Source of the DNA: Granulicella mallensis
GTDB taxonomy: Bacteria; Acidobacteriota; Terriglobia; Terriglobales; Acidobacteriaceae
DNA length: 64,000 nt
Assembly: GCF_014203225.1 (NCBI RefSeq)
Contig: NZ_JACHIO010000004.1
Location: 310,001-374,000 of the forward strand
Direction of reading: 5' to 3'
How positions within the stretch are numbered: the first letter of the stretch is position 1; every line of letters begins with the position of its first letter. The position numbers and the translations under genes are program-made. This document shows, one piece after another, positions 51,191 through 59,024 of the stretch. A model generated the notes under the pieces. The model was given only the letters and a program-made list of their open reading frames with translations. It was not told the origin of the DNA and did not search any database.

Positions 51191-52531
51191 ATGGCTGAGA
51201 CCACGACATTGAACCGCACCACCGAGCAGATCCTGGGCAACAGCCCCGCACGTGAGTTGCTTCAGGACATCTTCGCCGATCTTCATCCCGGCCTGACCAA
51301 CGAGAAGCGCGACCTGGCCAGCATCTTCTCCGCCCAGTCGGCCAAGGAGTTCCTCGGCCAGCTCACGAACTTCGAGCAGCTGATCAGCGCCGACGACAGC
51401 TACGAGCAGACCGTCAAGAAGCTTCAGGGTCAGATCGACAGCGCCGAAGGCATCCGCGACCAACTCCTGTCGCAGATCTTCGACCAGATCCGCACGCTGG
51501 AGCTTTCATACCGCCAGATCCAGCTCTTCTTTGAGAACTCCAAGGTGGGCGACGGCAAGATCCGCAAGCCCGTCGAACTCTTCATCCTCAACGCCGATCC
51601 GAAGGCGATGCAGGATATCTTCTCCATGAATATCGCCGCGCTGGAGCACTTCATCGTGCAGCGCAACGATAACTTCAACTTCCGCGACGACATCTGCAAC
51701 CTGGTCATTCCGGGCTACTATCCGCAGCCTATCCGCGAGAAGTTCGAACAGATCGCCAATGCCTGGGGCATGCTCCTGATCGGCGACCTGGACGATGAAA
51801 CCTCCTTCAAGAACGTCGAGCGCAACTTCCTGCCCGGCGGCAAGTATGAGTTCCTCAAGCGGCCCGAAGATCAGGCTGCCTCGGACGTCTGCCTGATGGG
51901 CTATCTGCAGTTGCGCGCCCCTCACTGGTTCGAAAAGGACAGTGACGCCAGCGAAGGACTCTACAGCCCTCCGTCGATGGTCTTTGCAGGTGCGGTTGCA
52001 CGTGCGGACGACGCGCAGGGCATGGCGCAGGGGCCGGTCGGCTCCCGCTTCGGCCGGGTCCATGGCGCGGCTAAAGCTCGCATCGAGCCGCTCATCGGCC
52101 AGATGGAGCACCTCTCCATGGAACGCCAGTTGATCCCGATCATTCGCGATGCGGACAACCACCTCTGCTTCTACGGTTGCCGTACGCAGGCAGACGATCC
52201 GTACGGCGTGCTCAAGTTCTTTACCTCCTACCGCATCCTGCGGTACCTGGAACGCTGCTGCCGCCACTACCTGCTGCAGGTTGCGGGCCAGGTGCTGACG
52301 CGCGACTTCATGGACCAGCAGATCGAGACTCCTCTGAAGCGTCTGTTGGACGAGCAGGTAGAGCAGGGCACGATTCTGGGCTACGACTTGTTCGTCGACA
52401 AGGATTCCAACAAACGCATGCAGGGCATCTGCGACATCACGCTGAACGTGATGCCTACCGGACCTGCTGAAACCTTCGTGCTCAAGATCGATGTACCGGA
52501 GTTCAGCCGCCAGGAACCCGCTAAGAACTAG
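51191..52531 (+). CDS. tssC: T6SS contractile sheath large subunit TssC (VipB)
   Basis: A 446-residue sheath protein whose size matches TssC. Features are the N-terminal domain from ETTTLNRTTEQILGNSPARE and the central fold with FNFRDDICNLVIPGYYPQPI. The C-terminal part has FKNVERNFLPGGKYEFLKRP and FTSYRILRYLERCCRHYLLQ, with conserved basic residues used for ClpV recycling. With TssB it builds the contractile sheath, which shortens to drive the Hcp tube outwards and is disassembled by ClpV. It is followed, after 28 bp, by a gene of unknown function. Confidence 0.93.
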   Translation: MAETTTLNRTTEQILGNSPARELLQDIFADLHPGLTNEKRDLASIFSAQSAKEFLGQLTNFEQLISADDSYEQTVKKLQGQIDSAEGIRDQLLSQIFDQIRTLELSYRQIQLFFENSKVGDGKIRKPVELFILNADPKAMQDIFSMNIAALEHFIVQRNDNFNFRDDICNLVIPGYYPQPIREKFEQIANAWGMLLIGDLDDETSFKNVERNFLPGGKYEFLKRPEDQAASDVCLMGYLQLRAPHWFEKDSDASEGLYSPPSMVFAGAVARADDAQGMAQGPVGSRFGRVHGAAKARIEPLIGQMEHLSMERQLIPIIRDADNHLCFYGCRTQADDPYGVLKFFTSYRILRYLERCCRHYLLQVAGQVLTRDFMDQQIETPLKRLLDEQVEQGTILGYDLFVDKDSNKRMQGICDITLNVMPTGPAETFVLKIDVPEFSRQEPAKN

Positions 52532-52559
52532 AACTAGACCCCCGCTGAGGTGTATTGGG

Positions 52560-53015
52560 ATGAATCAGGTTCGATTTCAAATTGGTGTGCCGCGCGCTGG
52601 ATCGGCCGCACATCAGGCAGAACAGGAAGACCATGGGACCAACGCCGGACGGATCGTTCGTCCGGCGGCTGGTTCAGCCGCCAGGGCAGCAGAAGAAGAA
52701 AAAGCTGCGGGCGGCCGCACGGCGCAAACCAGTGCCGGATTTTCATTGCGTGGTCAGAATGGAACGGTAGTTCGTAACGCAGCCGTCACCCCGGCAGCGT
52801 TGAACCACCGGGCCGGGGTGCAGACGCCCCCGGCTGAAGCGCTTGCGCAGCCCGCACGACCGGCATCGCAACAGGCGTCCGAAACGCTGCCCTCCAACCC
52901 TAGAGGCAGCAACGCCGAACCCGCTCCTGCTGGTCCGCTGCAGCTCGCCGCGAGCCGGTTTCAAACACTGGTGCAATCGCTCTTTTCTCCGGGCGATAAG
53001 ACCGGTAAGCCCTAA
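52560..53015 (+). CDS. Proline/alanine-rich protein of unknown function between TssC and Hcp
   Basis: A 151-residue protein from the ATG at 52560 with a GAGG site about ten bases upstream. The frame is open upstream but overlaps tssC. The composition is rich in Ala, Pro, Gln and Arg, for example EQEDHGTNAGRIVRPAAG and PARPASQQASETLPSNPRG, so much of it is probably disordered. No signal peptide or membrane helix is visible. Its location between tssC and hcp suggests a system-specific accessory part, such as a chaperone, adaptor or tube-associated factor. It is not recognised. Confidence 0.6.
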   Translation: MNQVRFQIGVPRAGSAAHQAEQEDHGTNAGRIVRPAAGSAARAAEEEKAAGGRTAQTSAGFSLRGQNGTVVRNAAVTPAALNHRAGVQTPPAEALAQPARPASQQASETLPSNPRGSNAEPAPAGPLQLAASRFQTLVQSLFSPGDKTGKP

Positions 53016-53061
53016 ACTGCCCAACGCCATAACCCAACCCTCACCCTAAGGAGCTTCCCCT

Positions 53062-53538
53062 ATGGCAAATCCATACCGCACAACCGTCACCATCGATGGC
53101 CAGAAGTTTCAGGCAGTGACAACCAGCGTAAAGTTCAACACCGCAAAAGATCGTTCGGGCACGGCCCAGATGGGCTCGCTCTCCACGAAGATCCGCGTGT
53201 GGGCCGATCTTCACGACGACACCAACCTCCCCTTCTCCACGGTGAAGCATCTGTTCGATCTCTCGAACGTGGTGACCCGCGACAAGATCAAGCCCATCAA
53301 GATCGAGTTCTGGAAGGACGATTCGCAGCAGGATGCTCTGCTCTCCTACAGCTTCAATGGCTGGATCCGCCGCTTCGAAACCTCGAACCCGCTCGACTTC
53401 CTTCCGAAGGCACAGTCCATCAACACCGAGGACGCCCTGGCCGAGGGAGCAGCACCCAGCCTGAACCACATGCTGGTGCTCGACATCGAGCCTGCGCTGA
53501 ATCAGCAGAACTTCCAGGCTGTTCAGATGAGCAACTAA
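53062..53538 (+). CDS. tssD: Hcp/TssD-like tube protein 1
   Basis: A 158-residue protein with an AAGGAG site upstream. It is a small beta-barrel protein with the Hcp-like order: ANPYRTTVTIDGQKFQAVTT, then TKIRVWADLHDDTNLPFSTV and IKIEFWKDDSQQDALLSYSF. The end is LNQQNFQAVQMSN. It should form the inner tube as stacked hexamer rings. A close paralogue follows. These Hcp proteins differ in sequence from the proteobacterial ones and resemble the TssD variants of other phyla. The exact role of the two paralogues (tube or effector carrier) is open. Confidence 0.82.
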   Translation: MANPYRTTVTIDGQKFQAVTTSVKFNTAKDRSGTAQMGSLSTKIRVWADLHDDTNLPFSTVKHLFDLSNVVTRDKIKPIKIEFWKDDSQQDALLSYSFNGWIRRFETSNPLDFLPKAQSINTEDALAEGAAPSLNHMLVLDIEPALNQQNFQAVQMSN

Positions 53539-53569
53539 CCAGGCGCTGCTCTCGCATTGTTCTGATCAC

Positions 53570-53583
53570 GCCCGACGTCGGGC
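53570..53583. promoter_or_regulatory. 14-bp GC palindrome between the two hcp genes
   Basis: GCCCGACGTCGGGC is a perfect palindrome in the 66-bp gap between hcp1 and hcp2. It may form a small hairpin or serve as a protein-binding site. No function is established. Confidence 0.3.
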
Positions 53584-53604
53584 CCACCGAAAGGACTGAT
53601 TTTT

Positions 53605-54054
53605 ATGGCAAATCCCTCACGCAGCACCTGCACGATCGATGGACAGAAGTTCGACTGCCTCTCCATCTCGGTCGCGTTCAGCACCGATAAAGACCGCTCC
53701 GGCATGCCCCAGATGGGCTCGCTGGCAACCGACATTCGTGTGTACGTCGACTTCCATGACGACACGAACATCCCCTTCTCCACGATGAGCAATCTCTTCA
53801 GCCTGTCCAATGTCGTTACCAAGGACAAGGTCAAGGCGATCAAGCTCGAGTTCTGGAAGGACGATGCCCATCAGGACTCGCTGGCTGCCTACAGCTTCAA
53901 TGGCTGGATCAGCGGTTTCCACACGCTCAATCCTTACCAGAGCGATGACCAGCTCGCGGACGAGAGCCATGCCGGTGTGAACCACATCCTGGTGCTCGAC
54001 CTGGAAGCGCAGATGAACCAGCAGAACTTCCAGAACATCTCGCTGAGCAACTAA
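53605..54054 (+). CDS. tssD: Hcp/TssD-like tube protein 2
   Basis: A 149-residue paralogue of the upstream Hcp. It shares the pattern SRSTCTIDGQKFDCLSISVA and IRVYVDFHDDTNIPFSTMS, then LEFWKDDAHQDSLAAYSFNG. The C-terminal LEAQMNQQNFQNISLSN also matches the other paralogue. It contains two Cys residues in the first 20 positions that the first Hcp lacks. The pair may form mixed tubes or load different effectors. A hairpin terminator follows the stop. Confidence 0.8.
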   Translation: MANPSRSTCTIDGQKFDCLSISVAFSTDKDRSGMPQMGSLATDIRVYVDFHDDTNIPFSTMSNLFSLSNVVTKDKVKAIKLEFWKDDAHQDSLAAYSFNGWISGFHTLNPYQSDDQLADESHAGVNHILVLDLEAQMNQQNFQNISLSN

Positions 54055-54069
54055 CACCTTGTCTTCGAG

Positions 54070-54092
54070 GCCCGGGACGATGCGTCCCGGGC
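54070..54092 (+). terminator. Terminator-like hairpin between hcp2 and tssE
   Basis: Perfect 10-bp arms GCCCGGGACG (54070-54079) and CGTCCCGGGC (54083-54092) with a 3-base loop are followed by a T-rich run (TTTGAAGTTCTTTT). It lies 15 bp after the hcp2 stop and could keep hcp expression above that of the baseplate genes. Confidence 0.6.
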
Positions 54093-54126
54093 TTTGAAGT
54101 TCTTTTCAAGTACACGGAGCTACCGA

Positions 54127-54489
54127 GTGCAATCCATCGCCTTTCCGATGCGGCTTCAGGAAAACGGACTGTTGCTCCGCGACGACAAGATAGCTTCCCT
54201 CATCGCGCTGCTCCAGATGATGGCACGCACCCCTGCCGGCTCATGGGCCGCCTGTCCGACGTTTGGCCTGCGCGACCTCTTCGAGAACAGCCGGCAACGC
54301 GCCGATGTGGCACGGCTTGCGGCCTCACGCATTAACGAGACCTTTGAAGACCTTGGAATCGATGGGTATACGGTGACCGAAATCGTGCGTGAGATCAGTC
54401 CGGGCCGTGAGACCGATACGTACTCCATCACACTCGAAAACACCGCGAACACAGAGACATTCACCACGTATGTGGCACACGAGCAGTAG
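54127..54489 (+). CDS. tssE: T6SS baseplate protein TssE (gp25-like)
   Basis: From the GTG at 54127 (GGAG site upstream) the protein has 120 residues. It has the gp25 fold pattern: QSIAFPMRLQENGLLLRDDK, then helix IASLIALLQMMARTPAGSWA. FGLRDLFENSRQRADVARLA follows, then the end IVREISPGRETDTYSITLE. It forms the wedge of the baseplate with TssF and TssG. An earlier ATG at 54094 would add 11 residues and is less likely. The gene lies just after the hcp terminator and 29 bp before tssF. Confidence 0.82.
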   Translation: MQSIAFPMRLQENGLLLRDDKIASLIALLQMMARTPAGSWAACPTFGLRDLFENSRQRADVARLAASRINETFEDLGIDGYTVTEIVREISPGRETDTYSITLENTANTETFTTYVAHEQ

Positions 54490-54518
54490 CGCAAAACCGC
54501 GCGGGAAGGAGGAAGACG

Positions 54519-56210
54519 ATGAGCAGCCATACCCCGAACGTTCTTGAGATCGACCGCAAGCTCCGCGACGACTTCCGCCGCCGCGTAAAGGACTTCGGCG
54601 TCAGCACCGAGACCACAGATCCCCTGCTCGCCGTGCTCTTCCGCACCGTGGCCCAGCAGATCGACCAGGTCTACAGCGACACCGCACAGCTTCGCCAGTC
54701 GCTGCTGCATGAGCTGATGAGCGGCCTGCAGGTGCAGCAATATCTTGCAACGCCCGCACAAGCGGCGGTCCGGCTGATCAACGATCTCAGCGAGCCGCGC
54801 GTGCTGCGCGCAGGCACGGAGCTGAACGCTGTCGCCTCCACCGGCGAGCGTCTCTCCTTCGGTCTCGACGCGACCTTTGAAGTCTCACAGGCGCGCATCG
54901 CGCTTGCCCTCAGCTATCAGGACCAGTCCCTGCGCCTGCTGACCGGCGTGGAGATGAGCGATACCATCCAGGCGATGCGGCCTTCGTCCGATCCGGTCCC
55001 CGTGGGCCTGGGGCCACAGCCGGCACTGTATATCGCCGTTGAAAACCTGCCGCCCGGACTGCTCAACCGCCATAGTCTCTTCTTTGAACTGAGCCCCGGC
55101 ACCTATCCCGTGCAGCACGCACTCTGCCATGAGCCGTGGTGGATCTTCGGCGAGGACGGCGATCTCTCCGGCGAAGGCCTGATGCGGCCCAAGCGCATCA
55201 ACGGCGGTGTCTATCGGCTTGAGTTCCAGTTGGGCCAGAATGAGCCGGTCGGCATGTTCGATGCGCCGCTGCCTTCGATTCCCAATGGCTTCTATACGGG
55301 CAGGCAATACCTGTTTCCTCCCATGCACGCAGGCCAACCGCTGCTGTGCCGCGTACCGCGCCTGCTGGAGCCGGCGCTCACCCGCATCCTCAATCGCGAC
55401 GCGGCCCAGCTGCTCTCCGAGCCCCGGCTGTGGATCAAGATTCCGATGCCGCCCGGTGTACCGGCGCTGCATCACGCAATCAACGGCATCCTGCTGCACA
55501 CCATGACAGCTTCGAACGTCTTCGCGCGCAACCAGACGATCCACTTCGAGCGCGACGGCATCTCGATTCCCGTCGTCCGCGAAGGCGGCACACCGGAGCA
55601 CCTCGTCGCACCGCTGACCGTGATGAGCGTCGACAACGATGCCTATGAGGCAGCCACTCGCCCCGGCGCGGATGCCTCCGCCGGACGCTTTGAGCTGCAC
55701 AACAATCGCCTGACACTCTACCCCGGCACGCACAGCGACGGCACGCCTCACAGCGCGGCCAACATCCGCCTGTGGCTGACCAACGGCGCACTCGGCAATC
55801 GGGTCGGCCCCGGCGACATCACCAGCTTTGCCAATGCCGCCTCACTGACCGGCATCCGGCTCACGCCCTTCACCGCAGCATCCGGCGGTTCCGATGGAGA
55901 ACACATCGCCAGCGAAGAGCGGCGCTTCGCCGACGCCCTGCTGACGCGCGGCCGCATCGTGACGCGGCAGGACCTGGAGACCGCTGCTCTCGCCGTAGAC
56001 CGCCGCATCCTGAACGCGGTGACGGACTCCGGCATGGTACGTAAAGAAGAAGGCATTCGGCGTGTGGAACGGCTGCATCTCACGCTCGACTCGCACGCCT
56101 TCTCGAAGCCGGAGATCGAGCTGCCCGCGCTGAAGTCACAGATTGAAACCTCGCTCGGCGCGCGCCTGGTGCAGGGGCTGGAACTGGAGGTAGCGTTCAC
56201 ATGGAACTAG
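54519..56210 (+). CDS. tssF: T6SS baseplate protein TssF (VasA)
   Basis: A 563-residue baseplate protein with a strong AAGGAGGAAGACG site. The N-terminal domain (NVLEIDRKLRDDFRRRVKDF) is followed by typical TssF elements. These include LLHELMSGLQVQQYLATPAQ, the central beta domain with RAGTELNAVASTGERLSFGL, and a C-terminal gp6/J-like part (NAASLTGIRLTPFTAASGGS). It interacts with TssG and TssK in the wedge. It overlaps the tssG start by 10 bp, which implies coupled translation. Confidence 0.9.
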   Translation: MSSHTPNVLEIDRKLRDDFRRRVKDFGVSTETTDPLLAVLFRTVAQQIDQVYSDTAQLRQSLLHELMSGLQVQQYLATPAQAAVRLINDLSEPRVLRAGTELNAVASTGERLSFGLDATFEVSQARIALALSYQDQSLRLLTGVEMSDTIQAMRPSSDPVPVGLGPQPALYIAVENLPPGLLNRHSLFFELSPGTYPVQHALCHEPWWIFGEDGDLSGEGLMRPKRINGGVYRLEFQLGQNEPVGMFDAPLPSIPNGFYTGRQYLFPPMHAGQPLLCRVPRLLEPALTRILNRDAAQLLSEPRLWIKIPMPPGVPALHHAINGILLHTMTASNVFARNQTIHFERDGISIPVVREGGTPEHLVAPLTVMSVDNDAYEAATRPGADASAGRFELHNNRLTLYPGTHSDGTPHSAANIRLWLTNGALGNRVGPGDITSFANAASLTGIRLTPFTAASGGSDGEHIASEERRFADALLTRGRIVTRQDLETAALAVDRRILNAVTDSGMVRKEEGIRRVERLHLTLDSHAFSKPEIELPALKSQIETSLGARLVQGLELEVAFTWN

Positions 56211-57199
56211 CCTCCGCCGCTCCTACTCCCATTCCTGCCTCGACGGCACGGATGCGCCGCATGCCTGCCCTGGCCGAAGGCACCCACGCGCACAGCCACT
56301 CCATTCACTCCGCGCTGGCTTCTCTGACGGCGCTGGGGATCAGCCAGCATCGCATCGTGGTTCGGTGCACAGGCCGGGAGTCCGTCGCGGCGGGTACGGT
56401 AGTACGCCAGGAACCAGCAGCAGGCATGCCGATCTTTCCCGATACTTCTGTTCATCTCGATATCGCAGGGCTGGGCTTCTCGCACTCGCTTCCTGTCGGC
56501 ATGTGGGACTCCGGCGGCGAGACCCATGCGGGCACACGCGAGATCCTCGAACCCTTCGACGATCCGCTTGAGAAGTTGCGGCACTGGTTCCACGAGGGTG
56601 CGCCGCTCTTCCGCATCTCGCCGGACGACCCCGCGGCCTGCGCCCGCTGGTTGAAGCTCTTTGGCGTGAATGCCGCCGAGTGGCCGCGCCCGCTCTGGTA
56701 TCGGCTGGCTTCGCTGATCGCCAGCGTCTCGCAGCTTAGCTGTTCGCAGGATGGCTGTGCCTTTGTACTGCGCACGCTGCTCGATCTTCCCGTAGAGAGC
56801 TTCTCGTATCATTCGTCGGTCTCCGCCCTGCCCTCGACCGCACTCTCCTCGCTGAGTACGCACGCCTCGCGGCTCGGCGTCGATCTGCTGATGGGAGACT
56901 CCGTTGAAGATCTCGCCACCTTGCAGGTAGAGATCGGGCCGGTCTCGCTCGAAACTTACGAACGTTACACCGAAAGCGAAGAGGGTGCGGCTCTGCTGCG
57001 CCGCTCGCTTGAGATGATCATGCCCGTCTCCACTCGCTACGACGTGCGCTGGTCCGTGCTGGACCGCAACCAGGCCCCACGTCTTGGGATGAAAGAGCAC
57101 AACGCCCGTCTCGGCATCAACACGCACATGGGAAGACAGCTCTCCTCTGCACCACAAAACAATCAGCCGCAAGAATCTACCAGTTGGAGCAACGCATGA
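56201..57199 (+). CDS. tssG: T6SS baseplate protein TssG (VasB)
   Basis: A 332-residue baseplate protein. Main segments are VRCTGRESVAAGTVVRQEPA, FPDTSVHLDIAGLGFSHSLP and a His/Pro-rich middle. The C-terminal half contains SLETYERYTESEEGAALLRR and VLDRNQAPRLGMKEHNARLG, resembling the usual TssG end. Its N-terminal region is less conserved than in proteobacterial TssG. Overlaps with tssF (10 bp) and tssK (4 bp) show tight coupling. The gene order tssE-tssF-tssG-tssK supports the assignment. Confidence 0.86.
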   Translation: MELASAAPTPIPASTARMRRMPALAEGTHAHSHSIHSALASLTALGISQHRIVVRCTGRESVAAGTVVRQEPAAGMPIFPDTSVHLDIAGLGFSHSLPVGMWDSGGETHAGTREILEPFDDPLEKLRHWFHEGAPLFRISPDDPAACARWLKLFGVNAAEWPRPLWYRLASLIASVSQLSCSQDGCAFVLRTLLDLPVESFSYHSSVSALPSTALSSLSTHASRLGVDLLMGDSVEDLATLQVEIGPVSLETYERYTESEEGAALLRRSLEMIMPVSTRYDVRWSVLDRNQAPRLGMKEHNARLGINTHMGRQLSSAPQNNQPQESTSWSNA

Positions 57200-58995
57200 A
57201 CGAATCGCGGCCAGAAACGCGCAATCTGTTGAACCTGCGGTCGGTGAACTGGGAGCATGGCATGCTTCTGACGCCCGACCATTTTCTGCGACAGGAGCAG
57301 TACCTCGAATCGCTTTCGGCGTGGGGCCTGCGCTATCTCGCCGCGGCCAACGGCCTGGTGGGCGGCGGCGTGCGGATTCCCGAGAGCGATCTCGGCACCG
57401 TCCGCTTCGATCCCGAAGTGACGCTCAATGAGTCGGCAGAGCACCTCGACATCTCCGTATCGCGGGCACGCGGCATCACGCCCTCCGGCGCGATCGTAGA
57501 CATCGAGACCGCAGGCAGCATCTCGAACCGCTTCTCGAAGGACCATCTCGCGGGCGTCGCAGAGTCCGTGGTCTACGTCGTCCTCGATCCATTGGTTCGC
57601 ATCAAGAGCAACGGCGTGATCGACTCCTTCAATCCGCAGATGCGCACCGAGCGTATTCCCAGCTACCGCATCGCACTCAATGTCACGGCAGTCGAGCGGG
57701 CAAACGGACTCGCTGTAGGCCGCATCCGCCGTCCCGCTACGGGCATGTACTTTGAAGCGGACCCAGGCTTTATTCCCACGTGCGTTTCAGTCGCCGGCCA
57801 CTCCGAGTTGATGACCGGCAGCCGCCGCATCCTGGACGCCATCAATCGCCTCGCCTCCGGCTATGCGGAACTGCATCGCGCGATGCGCGAGTTCATGGTC
57901 ATCTTCACGGAACGCGGTCTCGAGACGGAAGTCGACCGCGATTCGATGGCGTTCGCCGAGCGCATGGTGCTCGAGCTGCAGGACACAGCCTATGCGCTGC
58001 TCGACCGTACCCAGACTCCTGAGAACTTCTTCGGCCGCGTGCGCCGCATGCTGCACTCCGCCGCCATCTTCTTCGATCTCGCAACCGGCATGCAGCAGTA
58101 CTACGACATGCTCCGCGAGACTGGCGAAAGCGAATTGCTCGGCCTGATCGAGCTGCAGAAACATACGTTGCAACTGGGCCGCAGCCTGCGACTCGACGAG
58201 GACCTAGGGCTGGAGGTGCGCAAGATGCTTCAATCGCTCGCCGGACTGGAGAAGCTTGAGCGCGCCCTCGAAGGCAAGTACATCGACTTCCGTAAGAGCG
58301 CCTCGCTCGAGAGCACCAACTTCATCTTCGACCGCGGCGGCAAGGCGCTGTACAAGCTGGCGGCGCGTCCGTCGCGCGTGCAGGGCGTTGCGGACGAGAT
58401 GACCATCATCTTCTCGAACCTGCGGCTCGAAGGCCGCGACCGCTACCGGCTCATCCTGGTCGGCGACCGCGCCACACCGTGGCTTCGCGGCACATCCATC
58501 GGCGCGGAGATCCGGCTGAATGAGGGCTCTGGCTTTCGCCGCGAGAGCCTCATCCTCACCGGCGACGTAAAGTTCGACGAACAGAACAACATCGAGCTCG
58601 ACTTCGAAGCGCCCGACGTTCCTACCATCACCGACCTTCGCGTCACGGTACCCGCGTATCACACCGTGCACACCGCGCTGCTCTTCCTGCGCCATCGCTT
58701 CTATGCCAGCCGCCAGGACAATCTGGAGGCGCGTACCGTCGAGCGCGAACCGGAACGCACCGGCATCCTGCCACGCCCGGAGAACGTCTCCACGTACGCC
58801 GCAAAGAGCGGGCGCACCGAGACTCCCGCACCAGTAGCGCAACGATCTGTGACGCAGCCGATCGAGCGCATGGAGAGCACGACACCCGCCACTCCGGCAC
58901 CGATCATCCAGCCGCCGTGGATGCCTCGCGATAACCCTGCGAATGGAGCAGAGGAAGACGCCTCCAACCGCCCACGCCGCCGCCGTCTGGAATAA
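57196..58995 (+). CDS. tssK: T6SS baseplate adaptor TssK
   Basis: From the ATG at 57196 (TTGGAG site) the protein has 599 residues, longer than the usual 440-450 of TssK. The N-terminal shoulder domain starts LRSVNWEHGMLLTPDHFLRQ, a TssK hallmark. The middle has RVRRMLHSAAIFFDLATGMQ and FRKSASLESTNFIFDRGGKA. After about residue 510 the extra C-terminal part is Pro/Thr/Arg-rich (ERMESTTPATPAPIIQPPW) and is probably disordered. TssK trimers join the baseplate to the membrane complex. The C-terminal extension may adapt it to the local membrane partners. Confidence 0.87.
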   Translation: MNESRPETRNLLNLRSVNWEHGMLLTPDHFLRQEQYLESLSAWGLRYLAAANGLVGGGVRIPESDLGTVRFDPEVTLNESAEHLDISVSRARGITPSGAIVDIETAGSISNRFSKDHLAGVAESVVYVVLDPLVRIKSNGVIDSFNPQMRTERIPSYRIALNVTAVERANGLAVGRIRRPATGMYFEADPGFIPTCVSVAGHSELMTGSRRILDAINRLASGYAELHRAMREFMVIFTERGLETEVDRDSMAFAERMVLELQDTAYALLDRTQTPENFFGRVRRMLHSAAIFFDLATGMQQYYDMLRETGESELLGLIELQKHTLQLGRSLRLDEDLGLEVRKMLQSLAGLEKLERALEGKYIDFRKSASLESTNFIFDRGGKALYKLAARPSRVQGVADEMTIIFSNLRLEGRDRYRLILVGDRATPWLRGTSIGAEIRLNEGSGFRRESLILTGDVKFDEQNNIELDFEAPDVPTITDLRVTVPAYHTVHTALLFLRHRFYASRQDNLEARTVEREPERTGILPRPENVSTYAAKSGRTETPAPVAQRSVTQPIERMESTTPATPAPIIQPPWMPRDNPANGAEEDASNRPRRRRLE

Positions 58996-59024
58996 ACCGC
59001 GCTAACCGCAGAAAGGAGTCGTAC

